A stretch of 13,562 bases of DNA from a candidate division FCPU426 bacterium (lineage in GTDB: Bacteria > Oederibacteriota > JAAXVQ01 > JAUVAV01), in NCBI GenBank assembly GCA_030619365.1, contig JAUXBQ010000051.1:1-13562 (forward strand). Direction: 5' to 3'. Both the position numbers and the translations under genes were made by a program. The notes below the pieces were generated by a model, which had not been told where the DNA came from, ran no database searches, and worked only from the letters and a program-made list of their open reading frames with translations. This document shows positions 13,262 through 13,562 of this stretch, piece by piece (within the stretch, counting starts at the first letter, position 1; every line of letters starts with the position of its first letter).

Positions 13262-13562
<301 letters not shown>

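Overview
This window looks like chromosomal DNA from a GC-rich, Gram-negative (diderm) bacterium. The outer membrane is implied by an OmpA-type peptidoglycan-binding lipoprotein, an LpoA-like lipoprotein and the lipoprotein-processing genes lgt and lspA. The exact lineage cannot be fixed from sequence alone. The HIGT form of the isoleucyl-tRNA synthetase signature, the cysteine-rich HisS insert and the two kinds of intergenic palindromic repeat would fit Desulfobacterota (former Deltaproteobacteria) or a nearby uncultured phylum; this is inference. All recognisable genes lie on the minus strand, so transcription runs from high to low coordinates.

Layout in transcription order. (1) 13562-12127: the end of an unidentified protein with a Pro-Ala-rich repeat linker, then a TPR-repeat protein. 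(2) 12115-11939: a roughly 177-bp palindromic, MITE-like repeat flanked by TA. (3) 11873-10683: acetate kinase. (4) 10659-10302: a self-contained unit for a tiny acidic lipoprotein, with promoter, near-perfect Shine-Dalgarno, gene and strong intrinsic terminator. (5) 10105-5154: a tightly packed cell-envelope cluster of a DUF4398 lipoprotein, a DUF4398+OmpA lipoprotein and a large LpoA-like lipoprotein, joined by 4-base start/stop overlaps and followed after 4 bases by hisS. (6) 5033-4314: a two-TM membrane protein of unknown function. (7) 4217-1: a promoter, ileS, lspA (4-base overlap) and, after a palindromic repeat, lgt, which is cut by the window edge.

The genes combine translation (IleS, HisS), lipoprotein maturation (Lgt attaches diacylglycerol, LspA removes the signal peptide) and envelope structure. 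Four lipoproteins encoded here would be substrates of Lgt and LspA. The most unusual gene is the 761-residue LpoA-like lipoprotein. Its type-1 periplasmic-binding-protein domain is split by about 175 residues that look like a CsgG/FlgO/LpoB-type domain. This would put the features of two distinct peptidoglycan-synthase activators (LpoA-like and LpoB-like) in one chain. Most of the rest is ordinary housekeeping.
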